Of a stretch of DNA of 62,064 nt, positions 43,349-52,808 are shown piece by piece. Position 1 is the first letter of the stretch, and every line of letters begins with the position of its first letter. The stretch is from positions 1-62,064 of the forward strand of contig CALEKY010000151.1 in assembly GCA_937902995.1 (NCBI GenBank). Reading direction: 5' to 3'. The position numbers and the translations under genes were made by a program. Source of the DNA: an uncultured Sinobacteraceae bacterium. Lineage in GTDB: Bacteria; Pseudomonadota; Gammaproteobacteria; Steroidobacterales; Steroidobacteraceae. The notes below the pieces were generated by a model. That model saw only the letters and a list, made by a program, of their open reading frames with translations, was not told the origin of the DNA and ran no database searches.

Positions 43349-44059
43349 ATGGTTACGACGACCGGATCGCTCGTGCGCCGCGACGAATACCAGTCGCTTG
43401 CTCGGCGTGCGGCCCTTGCTGTTACGGTAGTTGTCGCATCGCTGCAGCTGGCTGCGTGCAGCACGGCATCGTTGCTCGACAGCGAGATCCCCGTACCGAC
43501 GAACTATGTGATCGCGCCATTGCCGCCTGCGACGAGCGCCGTGTCGACTGCGGCGTCGCATGTCGATTTGGCGATCGGCCGGCCCGATGTCGCTCCCGGC
43601 CTCGACACGCAACGGATTGCAGTGCTGCGCGGACGCGAGCTCGACTACTATCGGCGCGTGCAATGGGGCGGCACGACGACCGAGCTCGTGCAGTCCTTTC
43701 TCGTGAACTCGCTGCAAGATCAGCACTTGTTCCGCAGCGTCACTGCGGAGCAGGCGCGGGTTGCCGGGCCGTACATCCTCGATACCGAAGTGCGCGATTT
43801 TCAGGCGGAATACGTTTCCGGACGTTCGGCGCCGCGCGTGCGCGTCACGATCGTCGGCCGCCTGGTGCGCGTTGCGGATCGCAAACTCGTGGCGACCATC
43901 CCTGCAACCGCGGTGCACGATTGCGACGACAATCGGATGAGCGTCGTGGCGGCAGCGTTCGAAAGCGCAGCGCACGAAGTCGCACAGAAGCTTGCGCAGG
44001 AGACTGCGGCGGCGATCGTGGAGGATCGCGAGCGGTTGTCGAAGAACGATGCCCCCTAG
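43349..44059 (+). CDS. ABC-type transport auxiliary lipoprotein (PqiC/DUF330-like)
   Basis: Outer-membrane lipoprotein, last component of the MCE transporter. The signal with lipobox LQLAAC is followed by a PqiC-like domain (VLRGRELDYYRRVQWGGTTTELVQSFLVNSL; RVRVTIVGRLVRVADRKLV). It probably receives the lipid path at the outer membrane. A GTG overlapping the mlaD stop (GTGA) is an alternative start six codons upstream and would give translational coupling. The 3' end overlaps the nuclease gene by 11 bp. Confidence 0.85.
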   Translation: MVTTTGSLVRRDEYQSLARRAALAVTVVVASLQLAACSTASLLDSEIPVPTNYVIAPLPPATSAVSTAASHVDLAIGRPDVAPGLDTQRIAVLRGRELDYYRRVQWGGTTTELVQSFLVNSLQDQHLFRSVTAEQARVAGPYILDTEVRDFQAEYVSGRSAPRVRVTIVGRLVRVADRKLVATIPATAVHDCDDNRMSVVAAAFESAAHEVAQKLAQETAAAIVEDRERLSKNDAP

Positions 44060-44696
44060 TGCGCCCGTGTCTGGTGCCGGTGCGGTCGACCTAACCGCGG
44101 ACCGTCGACACCTTTTCTGCACCCGTATCGTGCGCTGGGCGGCTCTCGTGCTTGCCGCATGGGCCACGGCGGCTTGCGCGGCCGGCACGGACAGTCGCGA
44201 TTTCACCGGGACCGTCATCAAGGTCTTCGACGGCGATAGCTTCATCGTGCGTGCTTCCTCGAAGCCGCACAAAGGACGTGACATCGAAGTGCGGCTCATG
44301 GACATCGATGCGCCTGAGAAAAATCAGCCTTATGCCGATCGCGCGCGTGCCGCGCTCATCGAGCTCATCGATGGCCGCACAGTGTTCGTCGATGTCGTCG
44401 ACACGGATCAATACAAACGGAAGATCGCCCGCGTATATCGCGAGCCGGATCGTTTGGACATCATCCGCGCGCTCGTTGCCGGCGGCCACGTATGGGTGAA
44501 CAGAAAGTTCGCGAAGGATCCGTCGCTCCTCGCCCTCGAAGATCGTGCGCGCGAGAAGCGGCAAGGGATGTGGGCATTGCCGAAACGCGATCTCGTGCCG
44601 CCGTGGGACTACCGACGCGAGCGCAGGCGCGAGCAGCAACAATCTCCGGCATCATCGCGAAGATCGAGTGCAGATCAGTTGCAGACGGCGCCTTGA
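44049..44696 (+). CDS. Thermonuclease-family (SNase-like) exported nuclease
   Basis: 215 residues. An N-terminal hydrophobic export segment (RWAALVLAAWATAACA; a lipoprotein signal with Cys is possible) precedes the staphylococcal-nuclease fold: GTVIKVFDGDSFIV, EVRLMDIDAPEKNQPY, KIARVYRE, and ALEDRAREKRQGMWALP with the usual catalytic Arg/Glu region. The basic C-terminal tail is variable. It overlaps the end of the lipoprotein gene in another frame and so is probably translated from the mla transcript. Confidence 0.88.
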   Translation: MPPSAPVSGAGAVDLTADRRHLFCTRIVRWAALVLAAWATAACAAGTDSRDFTGTVIKVFDGDSFIVRASSKPHKGRDIEVRLMDIDAPEKNQPYADRARAALIELIDGRTVFVDVVDTDQYKRKIARVYREPDRLDIIRALVAGGHVWVNRKFAKDPSLLALEDRAREKRQGMWALPKRDLVPPWDYRRERRREQQQSPASSRRSSADQLQTAP

Positions 44697-44711
44697 AGCT
44701 GCTGCAACGCT

Positions 44712-46178
44712 TCAGAACGTGCTCAGCCCCGTCGCTTCCATGAGGCGATAGCGCCAGTACTTGCCGCGATCCTCATCGCGATAGGCGCCGAATGGCGCGG
44801 TGTACTCCGTGCCGAGCGGACCTTCGTTGTTCCAAAGCCGCGCGAAGTAACCGAGCATCTCGGCCGCAAGCGGCTGATCGACGCTCATTTCAAGAGCGAC
44901 GTTCGCCTCGAGGTTGTAGTTGCCGATGTTACGGCGAGTCAGATTGGCCGATCCGAGCGAGACGATCAGCCGATCGCCGCGCGAGATCAACGCCAGTTTC
45001 GTATGGAATTGCTCACCGCGCGTGCGATACCAGCGTACGGCGATCTTCTCGTCGCTGCGCGTGACGAGCTCGTTCGCAACCGGGCGGTTCGGCACGCCGT
45101 CCTTTTGACGGCCGAATGCATCGCGGCTCGGATCCAGTATGAGCTGCACGGCGACATTACGCTGCGCCGCCGAGAGCAGTGCATCGATGACTTTGCGGTC
45201 GGAGAGATAGAACGTCGCAATACGGATGGTGTCGCCGTTACGAGTGGAGGCGATCGCATTCAATAAGTGATCACGGATGGCTTCTTCGGTGAGGTAGGCA
45301 AGGTGAATCGCGCCGCGCGGATCGGCAGTCAATGACGCTTCTTTGCCCGATGCGTAGACGTGGCCCTTCCATCCGGAAAGGCGTGCAATCGCCAGCTCGC
45401 TGCGAATCAGTTCTTGGGCAAGGGCGCCCGTAAACCGCACTGCGACGTTCGAATGCGCGCTGCTCGCATCGTGCGGATTCGCGGATGTCACCAATCCGAC
45501 CAGCGTACCGTCGGCGCGGTCCGCAACGATGAGCTTGCGATGGTTGGCCTTGAAGTTGGCGAGTGCGAGCCAGCTCCGTAACGTGATGCGCGAAGGACCG
45601 GTATCGAAAGGATTCGGCAGCCAACCTGCGTCCGGCGCATTACCCCACCATTGAGCGAACATGCGCCACAAGGCCGAATAGAACGGATTCGAGTCGCGCA
45701 GCTGCGTCAGGTCCGTGACGACCACATCGATGCCGCCGGCGCGTAGCTCGTCGAAGAGGTTAGAGGTCAGGCCGCCGTAAACGTCGTTGATCGGATCGGT
45801 TACGAGCAGGATCGTGATGTCGGGCTTGGCGCGCTTCTTTGCGAGCAGTCGATCTGCGAGCTGGCGGCTCAAGGGTCGATACACGGCGCTCTCGGCGCCC
45901 ATCAGATCGTTGATCAAGAAGAAATCGGCGACGATGAACGTTTCGGCCACATCTGCGATCGCAAACACTTCGTCGAAGATCGAGTGTTCGTGAACGGTTT
46001 GTCCTTGCGGCGTGCGGTAGGTGAGGTCGAAGAGAAAGCGCACATCGCTCGGAGCGACGGCGACTGCAGGCGTGGCGATGTCGGTGCCCGGCGGCATCGG
46101 CTTGTAGACGTGCCACGTTCCGACAGAAACCCACCACGCGAGCAAGGCGTAGGCGATCCAGCGCTTCTTGAACCCCAT
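44712..46178 (-). CDS. Phospholipase D-superfamily protein
   Basis: 488 residues with an N-terminal transmembrane helix (WIAYALLAWWVSVGTWHVY) and two HKD half-sites: NHRKLIVADRADGTLVG...SANPHD around residue 215 and FHTKLALISRGDRLIVSLGSANLTRRN near 395. The pair forms one PLD active site, facing the periplasm if the N-terminus is in. It could be a phosphodiesterase, phospholipase, cardiolipin-synthase-like enzyme or nuclease. Residues between the halves do not settle it. It converges on the nuclease gene with 15 bp between. Confidence 0.85.
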   Translation of the reverse strand: MGFKKRWIAYALLAWWVSVGTWHVYKPMPPGTDIATPAVAVAPSDVRFLFDLTYRTPQGQTVHEHSIFDEVFAIADVAETFIVADFFLINDLMGAESAVYRPLSRQLADRLLAKKRAKPDITILLVTDPINDVYGGLTSNLFDELRAGGIDVVVTDLTQLRDSNPFYSALWRMFAQWWGNAPDAGWLPNPFDTGPSRITLRSWLALANFKANHRKLIVADRADGTLVGLVTSANPHDASSAHSNVAVRFTGALAQELIRSELAIARLSGWKGHVYASGKEASLTADPRGAIHLAYLTEEAIRDHLLNAIASTRNGDTIRIATFYLSDRKVIDALLSAAQRNVAVQLILDPSRDAFGRQKDGVPNRPVANELVTRSDEKIAVRWYRTRGEQFHTKLALISRGDRLIVSLGSANLTRRNIGNYNLEANVALEMSVDQPLAAEMLGYFARLWNNEGPLGTEYTAPFGAYRDEDRGKYWRYRLMEATGLSTF

Positions 46179-46279
46179 GAGTGATGTTTCCGGCCGCGCA
46201 TGTACACGCGTTGTTTCGCCAAGCTAGCAAAATCCCGACACAAAGCCAGAGGTGCGCTCATCGTTTTGCGAACCGCCGT

Positions 46280-47128
46280 TCAACGTGCAGTCGCGAACGT
46301 TTGCGCCCAGTAGATTCCGGCATCGCTCTTGGGATCGACCGCGAATGCGATCCCCATCTCGCGGTAGTGCCGACCCATGATGTTCGAGCAATGCCCGGGA
46401 CTTGCGAGCCAACCCCGCACGACAGCGTCCGCCGTGGGTGCGCCGGCGGCGATGTTCTCGGCGACGTGGCGCCATCTATAGCCTGCCCGCGTCACGCGTT
46501 GTGCGGGCGTACTGCCGTCGGAGCCCTCGTGCTCCAGACGGCCATGACGCGCCATGTCTTGTGCATGTTGAGGCGCGGCCTTCGTCAACGGTGCCGACAG
46601 CGTGAGCGGCGGCGCGGCATCGAATGTCGTGCCGCCGCATTTGCGGGGCTTGGCACGTGCCGCGTTGACGAGCGTAAGTACTTCGCGTGCGATCTCATTC
46701 GCTTGTTTCGGACTCGGCAGCTCGATCGGTTTTGCAATGACGATCCACACATTGCGTCCGCGGCGCGCAATGCCGAGCGTCGTGAATTGCGGGTTCGTGA
46801 CGACAGCGCAGTACTGCTGCTCGAGCACGTTCAAGATCGCCCGATCGTCGGGTGCGCCCAATACGCGCATCGACGAGGAGCTCGCGGCGCGATAGTGCGT
46901 CTTCTCCAAAGCCTGTTGCAGACGGCCGCCTTTCGCCCACTCCGCCGCAACTGCATCGAGCGCTCGGCTGCGCTGCAACCGCTCGGCCGTTCCTGCGGCG
47001 CCGCTGCAGCCGCGTGCGCGGAGCGCATTGATCTGATCCGCGAGATCCGCCGCATTCGCCGCGGTGCTTGCGAGCAGGACCGCCGCAATGGCGGCAAGAC
47101 ACCCGGCGCGCCCAAAGTGTTTTCTCAT
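46280..47128 (-). CDS. Exported CAP-domain (SCP/PR-1) protein
   Basis: 282 residues with a signal peptide (CLAAIAAVLLASTAANA), an N-terminal Cys-containing region of about 125 residues, and a C-terminal CAP domain. The CAP signatures are HAQDMARHGRLEHEGSDG, ENIAAG, WLASPGHCSNIMGRHYREMGIAF and YWAQTFA. The CAP cavity His/Glu residues are present. Bacterial CAP proteins are secreted with largely unknown roles. It follows the ligase gene by 15 bp in the same direction. Confidence 0.88.
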   Translation of the reverse strand: MRKHFGRAGCLAAIAAVLLASTAANAADLADQINALRARGCSGAAGTAERLQRSRALDAVAAEWAKGGRLQQALEKTHYRAASSSSMRVLGAPDDRAILNVLEQQYCAVVTNPQFTTLGIARRGRNVWIVIAKPIELPSPKQANEIAREVLTLVNAARAKPRKCGGTTFDAAPPLTLSAPLTKAAPQHAQDMARHGRLEHEGSDGSTPAQRVTRAGYRWRHVAENIAAGAPTADAVVRGWLASPGHCSNIMGRHYREMGIAFAVDPKSDAGIYWAQTFATAR

Positions 47129-47143
47129 TCGCTCAATCGTGCG

Positions 47144-48223
47144 CTAGCGCAGCTCCAACCCGCTGCTCCTTACGATCGTATCGATCACTTCGCGCGGTCG
47201 GCCAGGTTCCGCCAATTGCTCGAACGTACATTGCTTCGGCAGCTTGTCCGGGCGCCAGCGCACGAGCTTTGTACCATGCCGGAAGCGCCGGCCGCTCACG
47301 TGATCGTATTGCACCTCCACGACGAGCTTGGGTTTCAGCGGCTCCCATTCCGTCGACCGCTCGGTGCTCCAGCGGCTCGGCGCGCCAGGCGCATCGCCCG
47401 TGAAGCCGGGCGGTGCAATGAGTTTTTCGAGCTGTTTGGTCAACGCGGCGCGCTCTGCTTTCGGGATCGCCGAAGTGAAGCCGACGTGATCGAGCTTGCC
47501 GTCTTCGTCGTAAAGGCCGAGCAGCAAGGAGCCTACCTCGCGGCTACCCGATGCGTAGCGAAATCCGCCGACGACGCAGTCCGCCGTGCGCATGCGTTTC
47601 ACTTTGAGCATCATGCGTTCGCCAGAGCGATACGGCTCGTCGATGCGTTTGGCAACGACGCCGTCGAGTGCGCCGCCTGCATGATTGAGCCATCGTTGCG
47701 CTTCGCTGCGGGCGCGCGTGTAAGGGCTCAGCCGCAGCAGTCCAAGATTCTTGAGCGCTAGATAGAACTGTTCGAGCGCTTCGCGACGCTGCAACAGCGG
47801 TGCGCTCACCAGATTGCGGTTGTCGCGATCGACGAGGCAATCGAACAGCACGTAGATGGCAGGCGTTTCCTCAGCGAGTCGCCGGATGCGACTCGCCGCG
47901 GGATGCAGGCGCATTTGCAACGCATCGAACGAGAGCGAGTGACCGACCGGAATCGCCAGCTCCCCATCGACGACGAAATGTTTCGTCGGCAGCGCGGCGA
48001 GCCCGGCGACGACCTCGGGAAAGAAGCGCGCGAGCGACTTGCCGGACTTTGCGCGCAGATCGATGTAATCGTCGCAACGGAATGCGAGGCAGCGGAATCC
48101 ATCCCATTTCGGCTCGAATTGCCATGCGTCTCCTTCGGGCAAGGCATCGACCAGCTTCGCTTCCATCGGCGCAGTCGTGACCGGAATCGGCAGTCCCGAA
48201 GAGCGACGGATTCGAGAGGCCAT
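47144..48223 (-). CDS. Stand-alone ATP-dependent DNA ligase (LigD ligase-domain/LigC type)
   Basis: 359 residues. The nucleotidyl-transferase motif I is EPKWDGFR (Lys39 adenylated). Motif IIIa/IV region DGVVAKRIDEPYRSGERMMLK and motif V KVKRMR are present. A C-terminal OB-fold ends the protein (VEVQYDHVSGRRFRHGTKLVRW). This is the ligase module normally fused in LigD, here on its own. It starts 3 bp after the phosphoesterase-polymerase gene stop and is surely cotranscribed with it. Confidence 0.93.
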   Translation of the reverse strand: MASRIRRSSGLPIPVTTAPMEAKLVDALPEGDAWQFEPKWDGFRCLAFRCDDYIDLRAKSGKSLARFFPEVVAGLAALPTKHFVVDGELAIPVGHSLSFDALQMRLHPAASRIRRLAEETPAIYVLFDCLVDRDNRNLVSAPLLQRREALEQFYLALKNLGLLRLSPYTRARSEAQRWLNHAGGALDGVVAKRIDEPYRSGERMMLKVKRMRTADCVVGGFRYASGSREVGSLLLGLYDEDGKLDHVGFTSAIPKAERAALTKQLEKLIAPPGFTGDAPGAPSRWSTERSTEWEPLKPKLVVEVQYDHVSGRRFRHGTKLVRWRPDKLPKQCTFEQLAEPGRPREVIDTIVRSSGLELR

Positions 48224-48226
48224 CGC

Positions 48227-49999
48227 TCACACCCGAGCGTGCGCTCCGGTATCGCGCCGGCGTCGAGCAGGCGGCGACTTGGCGTGTCCGTCGACGAGCT
48301 TACGCATCGCAGGCTCGAGCGGCGCTTCCGAATGGCAATACGCTTCCCAAGCTTTCATCTTGCCGAGCAATCCGGGAACGGTGCGAATGGTGTAGCGGGT
48401 CGGATCGAGCCCGGCTTTGACTTGCGACCACGTGAGCAAGACGGACACCGTAGGAATCTCGCGCAGGCGCGGCGAGAAGGGCGCAATCGCAGTCGACATA
48501 CGATCGTTGCGCAAATAATCGAGGAAGATGCGGCCCGTGCGCAGCTTTTTCGACATGTTCACCAGGTATTTCTCGGGACTGTCTTCCGCCATTTGCGAGC
48601 ACACGACTTGCGCAAACGTCTTGGCCTCGGGCCAGCGTAAGTGTCGCGACATCGCGAGCGGCGTGACGACATGCAAACCCTTGCCGCCGGTCGTCTTGCA
48701 GAATGCCGCCAAGCCGAGTGCCTCCAGCCGTTCGCGGAGCTCTCTTGCTGCGGCGATCACGGCATCGAACTCGACGTCCGGTGCGGGATCGAGATCGAAC
48801 ACCAGTCGGCCCGGGATCTCGGGATGATTCGGCTGGCAATTCCAGGGATGCAGCTCCATCGCCGCGATCTGCGCGGCGGCAATCAACCCTTCGATCGTGT
48901 CGATTTGCAGATAGGGCTTGCGATCGCCGGCAACTTTCGTGAGCGTGATGTACTCCGACGTGCCCGGCATCGCATGCCGTTGAAAGAAGCGTTGCCCGTC
49001 GATGCCGTCCGGGGCGCGGACGATCGAACAAGGACGTCCTTCGATGTGCGGCAGCAGCCAATCGCCCACTTCCTCGAAGTAGTGCGCAAGATCGAGCTTG
49101 GTCACGGCTTTGCCGGCGCCGTCGTCGTGCCAAAGCGGCTTGTCGGGATTCGAGATAGGAATGCCCAGGACGATTGCGCGGTCGGTATTTCCGTCGCGAC
49201 GCGTCGCCGAAGTTCGTTTCGCTTTGCCGGTTGTCTTCTTCCGTATCGACTTGGCGCGCTTGCGCGGCGTCGCTTCGATCTCTTCAGCCGACGTACTTAC
49301 ACGCGCCGGTTTGCCGACCGGTTGCGTACGGTCTGCACGATTCGAATTCCAAACCGCATCCGCTTTCGCCGCGCGGCGCGTCGCCAACATGAAAGGACGC
49401 GGTCCGCGACCTTTGCCGGCCGCAATGTCCTGCATCGGCCGTCCCGAGGCGACGGAGACGTCCTCATCCATCAAACGTTCGACGGCGGCCGCATCGCCTG
49501 CATGCCCATCGCGACGTTTGATCAATAGCCAATTCGTGCGCTTGCTGTCATAGCGGTCGCCGCGCATGCGCACGATGACCCAATCGCCTTGCAGACGTTC
49601 GCCGTCGAGCCGGAACTTGAGCTCGCCCTTTTCGAGCTGTGCCCCAGCAGGCCTGCCAACCGGTTCCCAGTAGCCCCGGTCCCAGAGTTGCACGGTGCCG
49701 CCGCCGTATTGGCCTTTTGGGATGGTGCCCTCGAAGTCGCCGTAGTCGAGCGGGTGGTCCTCGACCTCCACGGCCAAACGTTTGTCCTGGGGATCGATCG
49801 AAGGTCCTTTCGTGACCGCCCATGACTTGAAGACGCCGTCCAGCTCGAGCCGCAGGTCGAAGTGCAGCCGGCGGGCGTCGTGTTTCTGAATGACATACCG
49901 CAGCCGTTTCGAAGGCTTGACCTGCGTTTCGCCGCTCGGCTCGGTCGTGCGCGCGAAGTCGCGTTTGGCGCGGTATGTAGAAAGTTTTGGGGATGTCAC
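48227..49999 (-). CDS. LigD-type 3'-phosphoesterase-primase/polymerase fusion lacking ligase
   Basis: 590 residues. Residues about 25-190 are the LigD phosphoesterase domain (QKHDARRLHFDLRLE; VEDHPLDYGDFEG), which trims 3' ends. A Lys/Arg-rich linker (about 200-285) follows. Residues about 290-575 are the archaeo-eukaryotic-primase-type LigD polymerase with the catalytic pair in LVFDLDP and TTGGKGLHVV. The ligase domain is a separate downstream gene. Domain order PE-Pol differs from the PE-Lig-Pol order of Pseudomonas LigD and the Pol-PE-Lig order of mycobacteria. The start is GTG. No ku gene is in the window. Confidence 0.92.
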   Translation of the reverse strand: MTSPKLSTYRAKRDFARTTEPSGETQVKPSKRLRYVIQKHDARRLHFDLRLELDGVFKSWAVTKGPSIDPQDKRLAVEVEDHPLDYGDFEGTIPKGQYGGGTVQLWDRGYWEPVGRPAGAQLEKGELKFRLDGERLQGDWVIVRMRGDRYDSKRTNWLLIKRRDGHAGDAAAVERLMDEDVSVASGRPMQDIAAGKGRGPRPFMLATRRAAKADAVWNSNRADRTQPVGKPARVSTSAEEIEATPRKRAKSIRKKTTGKAKRTSATRRDGNTDRAIVLGIPISNPDKPLWHDDGAGKAVTKLDLAHYFEEVGDWLLPHIEGRPCSIVRAPDGIDGQRFFQRHAMPGTSEYITLTKVAGDRKPYLQIDTIEGLIAAAQIAAMELHPWNCQPNHPEIPGRLVFDLDPAPDVEFDAVIAAARELRERLEALGLAAFCKTTGGKGLHVVTPLAMSRHLRWPEAKTFAQVVCSQMAEDSPEKYLVNMSKKLRTGRIFLDYLRNDRMSTAIAPFSPRLREIPTVSVLLTWSQVKAGLDPTRYTIRTVPGLLGKMKAWEAYCHSEAPLEPAMRKLVDGHAKSPPARRRRDTGAHARV

Positions 50000-50247
50000 G
50001 CAACGCCTCGCTCGGTGTCTTCAAATGGCAACGCGGCCGGGGCGAGGGGGTTCCGGTGGGCCGTTGTCTCTCCAACCGGGACGACCGAGGGGAGCGAACC
50101 TGCCCTCATCGCGCCAAGTAGGTTTTTCACGCTTCGTTCACGGCGTCACAGACGAGGGGTTAACGCCGTCTTCCTAGAGTGCTAGGCAAGAGAGCTGCAA
50201 CAAAAATCTCATCGAGCGCATCGAATACGACAAAGTTGGAGATACCC

Positions 50248-51120
50248 ATGAGTAACCTCGCTCTGAAGACCGACTGGTACGACGAAACAGAGCTGTCGAG
50301 CCTGGCCGAGGCGGTCGAGCAGGCTGCATGGCGCGATGCAATCCAGGCGACGCCGGCTGCGCTGTTGGCGGTTTGCGGCATCCACGCCAGCGAGATCGGC
50401 GACGCCTTGCTGCTTGCTTCGCCGAATTCCGAGAGTCTGATGTTCAATCGCGTGATCGGGCTCGGCGAGCGCAAGCCCGCCACGGACGAGACGATCGCGG
50501 AAATCATCGAGCGGTATCGACAACTCGGTACGCGGCAATTCATCGTGCATGCAGGCGCCTACGCGCTTCCCATGCGCTTGGGTCGCAAGCTCCAGATGCA
50601 CGGTCTGAAGCCCTATCGGCGTAGCTGGGTCAAGCTGATCCGTCCGGCGGTGCCGTTGCCCAAACCCGACACGGACATGACAGTGCGCAAAGTGCATCTC
50701 GCCGACGCGCCTACGGTCGCGAGCATCGTCGGACAGGCATTCGATCTGACTCAGGGCGAGGCGGAGATCATCGCGCACGTCATCGGACGGCCGCGCTGGC
50801 GCGTGTTCATCGCCGAGCTCGACGGCGAGGCGGCAGGCGTCGGCGGCCTGTTCATCGACGGGAATATGGCTCATCTGGCTTTTGCGGCAACTCGTCCGGA
50901 ATTTCGCCGACGAGGCGCGCAGCGGGCACTGTTGCACGCACGGATCATGGCGGCCGTTGCGGCCGGGTGCGATTTCATCGCCACGGAAACGGGATTCCCG
51001 CTCACAGCCGACGAGCCGAGCCCGTCGTATCACAACATGCTGTGGGCGAACTTCCGTCCGCTGTCCATCCGCGACAACTACGCACCGCCGGAGACGAGGT
51101 GGGACCATGTCGGAGCTTGA
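50248..51120 (+). CDS. GNAT-fold N-acetyltransferase
   Basis: 290 residues. The N-terminal half (1-140) is a GNAT-like pseudo-repeat with no clear acetyl-CoA site. The C-terminal half has the acetyl-CoA loop FAATRPEFRRRGAQRALLHARI, with motif A R-R-G-A replacing the usual R/QxxGxG/A. Two tandem GNAT halves are seen in several uncharacterised families. The substrate is unknown. The preceding 248 bp (50000-50247) contain no ORF or array that I can recognise. Confidence 0.75.
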   Translation: MSNLALKTDWYDETELSSLAEAVEQAAWRDAIQATPAALLAVCGIHASEIGDALLLASPNSESLMFNRVIGLGERKPATDETIAEIIERYRQLGTRQFIVHAGAYALPMRLGRKLQMHGLKPYRRSWVKLIRPAVPLPKPDTDMTVRKVHLADAPTVASIVGQAFDLTQGEAEIIAHVIGRPRWRVFIAELDGEAAGVGGLFIDGNMAHLAFAATRPEFRRRGAQRALLHARIMAAVAAGCDFIATETGFPLTADEPSPSYHNMLWANFRPLSIRDNYAPPETRWDHVGA

Positions 51121-51182
51121 TTGCGAACGACCGACTTGTTCGCAATCGAGCGGCTGTAAGCCGTGGACTGAAGGCTGTACGT

Positions 51183-51221
51183 AGCGCGAAACGCGCCTTC
51201 CCTTCAGCCTTCAGCCTTCAG
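51183..51221. repeat. GCGC palindrome plus CTTCAGC heptamers, reaching into ada
   Basis: AGCGCG-AAA-CGCGC (51183-51196) is followed by three perfect CCTTCAG units (51201-51221). The ada stop codon at 51204 lies within the array. Confidence 0.85.
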
Positions 51222-52298
51222 CCTGCCTTCTCTCGCAAGCAGCTCGCGCTTGCGCTCGATTCCCCAGCGATAGCCCGACAACGAGCCGTCGGTACGCACA
51301 ACTCGGTGGCAAGGAATGGCGACCGCCAGCGGATTCGCACCGCATGCTCGAGCAACCGCGCGCGTCGCCGTCGGCATGCCGATGCGTTTGGCGAGCTCGG
51401 CGTATGAAATCGTCTTGCCGGGCGGGATCTTGCGCAGCGCCTGCCACACGCGCCGCTGAAACGTGGTGCCTCTGAGATCGAGCGGCAAATCGAGGCCGAC
51501 GCCCGGCGCTTCGATGAAACCGACGACCTGCGCGACCCATCTCTCGAACTCTCGATCGCCTCCGATCAGCTGCGCGTTGCGAAACCGATCCTGCAGATCG
51601 CGTACGAGGGCTTCAGGATCATCGCCTAGCAGGATCGCACATATACCTTTGTCGGATGCCGCCACGAGCAGCGAGCCGAGGGAGCATTGCGCGACTGCGA
51701 AACGAATCGTGAGGCCGCGACCTCGTAGACGATATTCGCTCGGCCGCATCCCGAGTGTGCGTGCAGCCTCCGCATAGAAGGGGCTGTTCGAGTTGTATCC
51801 TGCTTCGTAAATCGCATCGGTCACGCGTGCGCCTTGCACCAGTGCTTGCTGCACGCGCTGCGCACGATGGGCAATCGCATAAGCCTTCGGCGTAAGACCT
51901 GTAACCTGTTTGAACAAGCGATGGAAATGAAAGCGGCTCAATCCGGCTGCGCGTGCGAGCGCATCGAGATTCGGCGGCTCCGCGCTTCTCGCGATGGTCT
52001 CGCACGCTTGCGCCACGAGCCGCGCTTGACGGGCACGTAAGGATTCCTGATCGGGACGGCAGCGCTTGCACGGACGAAATCCTGCGCGTTCCGCCTCGGC
52101 CGCGGTTTCGAAGAAGGTTACGTTCTCACGCTTCGCCGGCCGCGCGGCGCACGTCGGTCGGCAATACACGCCGGTCGAGCGAACAGCGTAGAAGAATTCA
52201 TTCTCCGCATTCGGATCGCGCGCAACGACGGCCGACCAACGTTGCTCGTCGGTGGCATAACGCGAAGTCGGGATGTGTTCGAGCGCGGCCATGGACAT
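51204..52298 (-). CDS. ada: Ada: bifunctional regulator and O6-methylguanine-DNA methyltransferase
   Basis: 364-residue adaptive-response protein. The N-terminal methyl-phosphotriester acceptor/zinc domain has Cys46, 50, 77 and 80 (GVYCRPTC; FRPCKRC). An AraC-type HTH follows (LSRFHFHRLFKQVTGLTPKAY), then the C-terminal OGT domain with NPLAVAIPCHRVV. The ATG is preceded by GGGAG at 8-nt spacing; a TTG five codons upstream is less likely. The final residues ...LKAEG and the TGA stop are encoded by a CTGAAGG heptamer array. It follows the DUF1203 gene by 45 bp. Confidence 0.95.
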   Translation of the reverse strand: MSMAALEHIPTSRYATDEQRWSAVVARDPNAENEFFYAVRSTGVYCRPTCAARPAKRENVTFFETAAEAERAGFRPCKRCRPDQESLRARQARLVAQACETIARSAEPPNLDALARAAGLSRFHFHRLFKQVTGLTPKAYAIAHRAQRVQQALVQGARVTDAIYEAGYNSNSPFYAEAARTLGMRPSEYRLRGRGLTIRFAVAQCSLGSLLVAASDKGICAILLGDDPEALVRDLQDRFRNAQLIGGDREFERWVAQVVGFIEAPGVGLDLPLDLRGTTFQRRVWQALRKIPPGKTISYAELAKRIGMPTATRAVARACGANPLAVAIPCHRVVRTDGSLSGYRWGIERKRELLAREGRLKAEG

Positions 52299-52343
52299 GG
52301 AAATTACTCCCAAAAACGCATTTGCAGCTACCGGTGCGGCGCC

Positions 52344-52808
52344 TCAATGGCGCTCGATCAGCGCGGCGTAGCAGCCGAACTTCGCAAAGTGTGCGTGGAT
52401 GTAGGCGACATCTTGCGATGCAAACAATGCCTCGATGCCGCGTTCCAGATGTACGCCGTCGACGAGTTCTGCCTGCCGCAGCATTCCTTCAGCGTCGTAA
52501 CCGCGCAGCGACAACATTCGACGGCGCAACTGATCCGGAACGACGTTGCAGGCATCGAACGTTTGCTCGCTCTCGCGTACGTAGATCGCGTAGCTCGAGC
52601 GAAACGGCGACGCGACGCGATGATGTTCGTAATTGAGCAGGATGACGGCATCGCCCGGCGCGGCATCCGTCAAGCTGACACGGCAAGGATAGCCGTCGCC
52701 ATCGGCAATGATGCGTCGTGCATTGCGGCGTTCGAGCTCGGCCTCGCTGAGCGCAAACAGATCGGCGAATTCATGAGCCGGTAGGCCTCGGATACGAAAG
52801 CTGATCAT
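52344..52808 (-). CDS. DUF1203 protein
   Basis: 154 residues, single domain. Family features include SFRIRGLPAHEFADLF at the N-terminus, YPCRVSLTDAAPGDAVILLNYEHH in the middle and YIHAHFAKFGCYAALIERH at the end. The conserved Cys and His residues hint at metal or redox chemistry, but no activity is known. Cotranscription with ada is likely. Confidence 0.82.
   Translation of the reverse strand: MISFRIRGLPAHEFADLFALSEAELERRNARRIIADGDGYPCRVSLTDAAPGDAVILLNYEHHRVASPFRSSYAIYVRESEQTFDACNVVPDQLRRRMLSLRGYDAEGMLRQAELVDGVHLERGIEALFASQDVAYIHAHFAKFGCYAALIERH

Noticed and set aside
47144..49999. Frameshifted LigD pseudogene
   Set aside because: Both reading frames have intact catalytic motifs, a normal start and stop, and a domain order not expected from simple breakage of a known LigD type.
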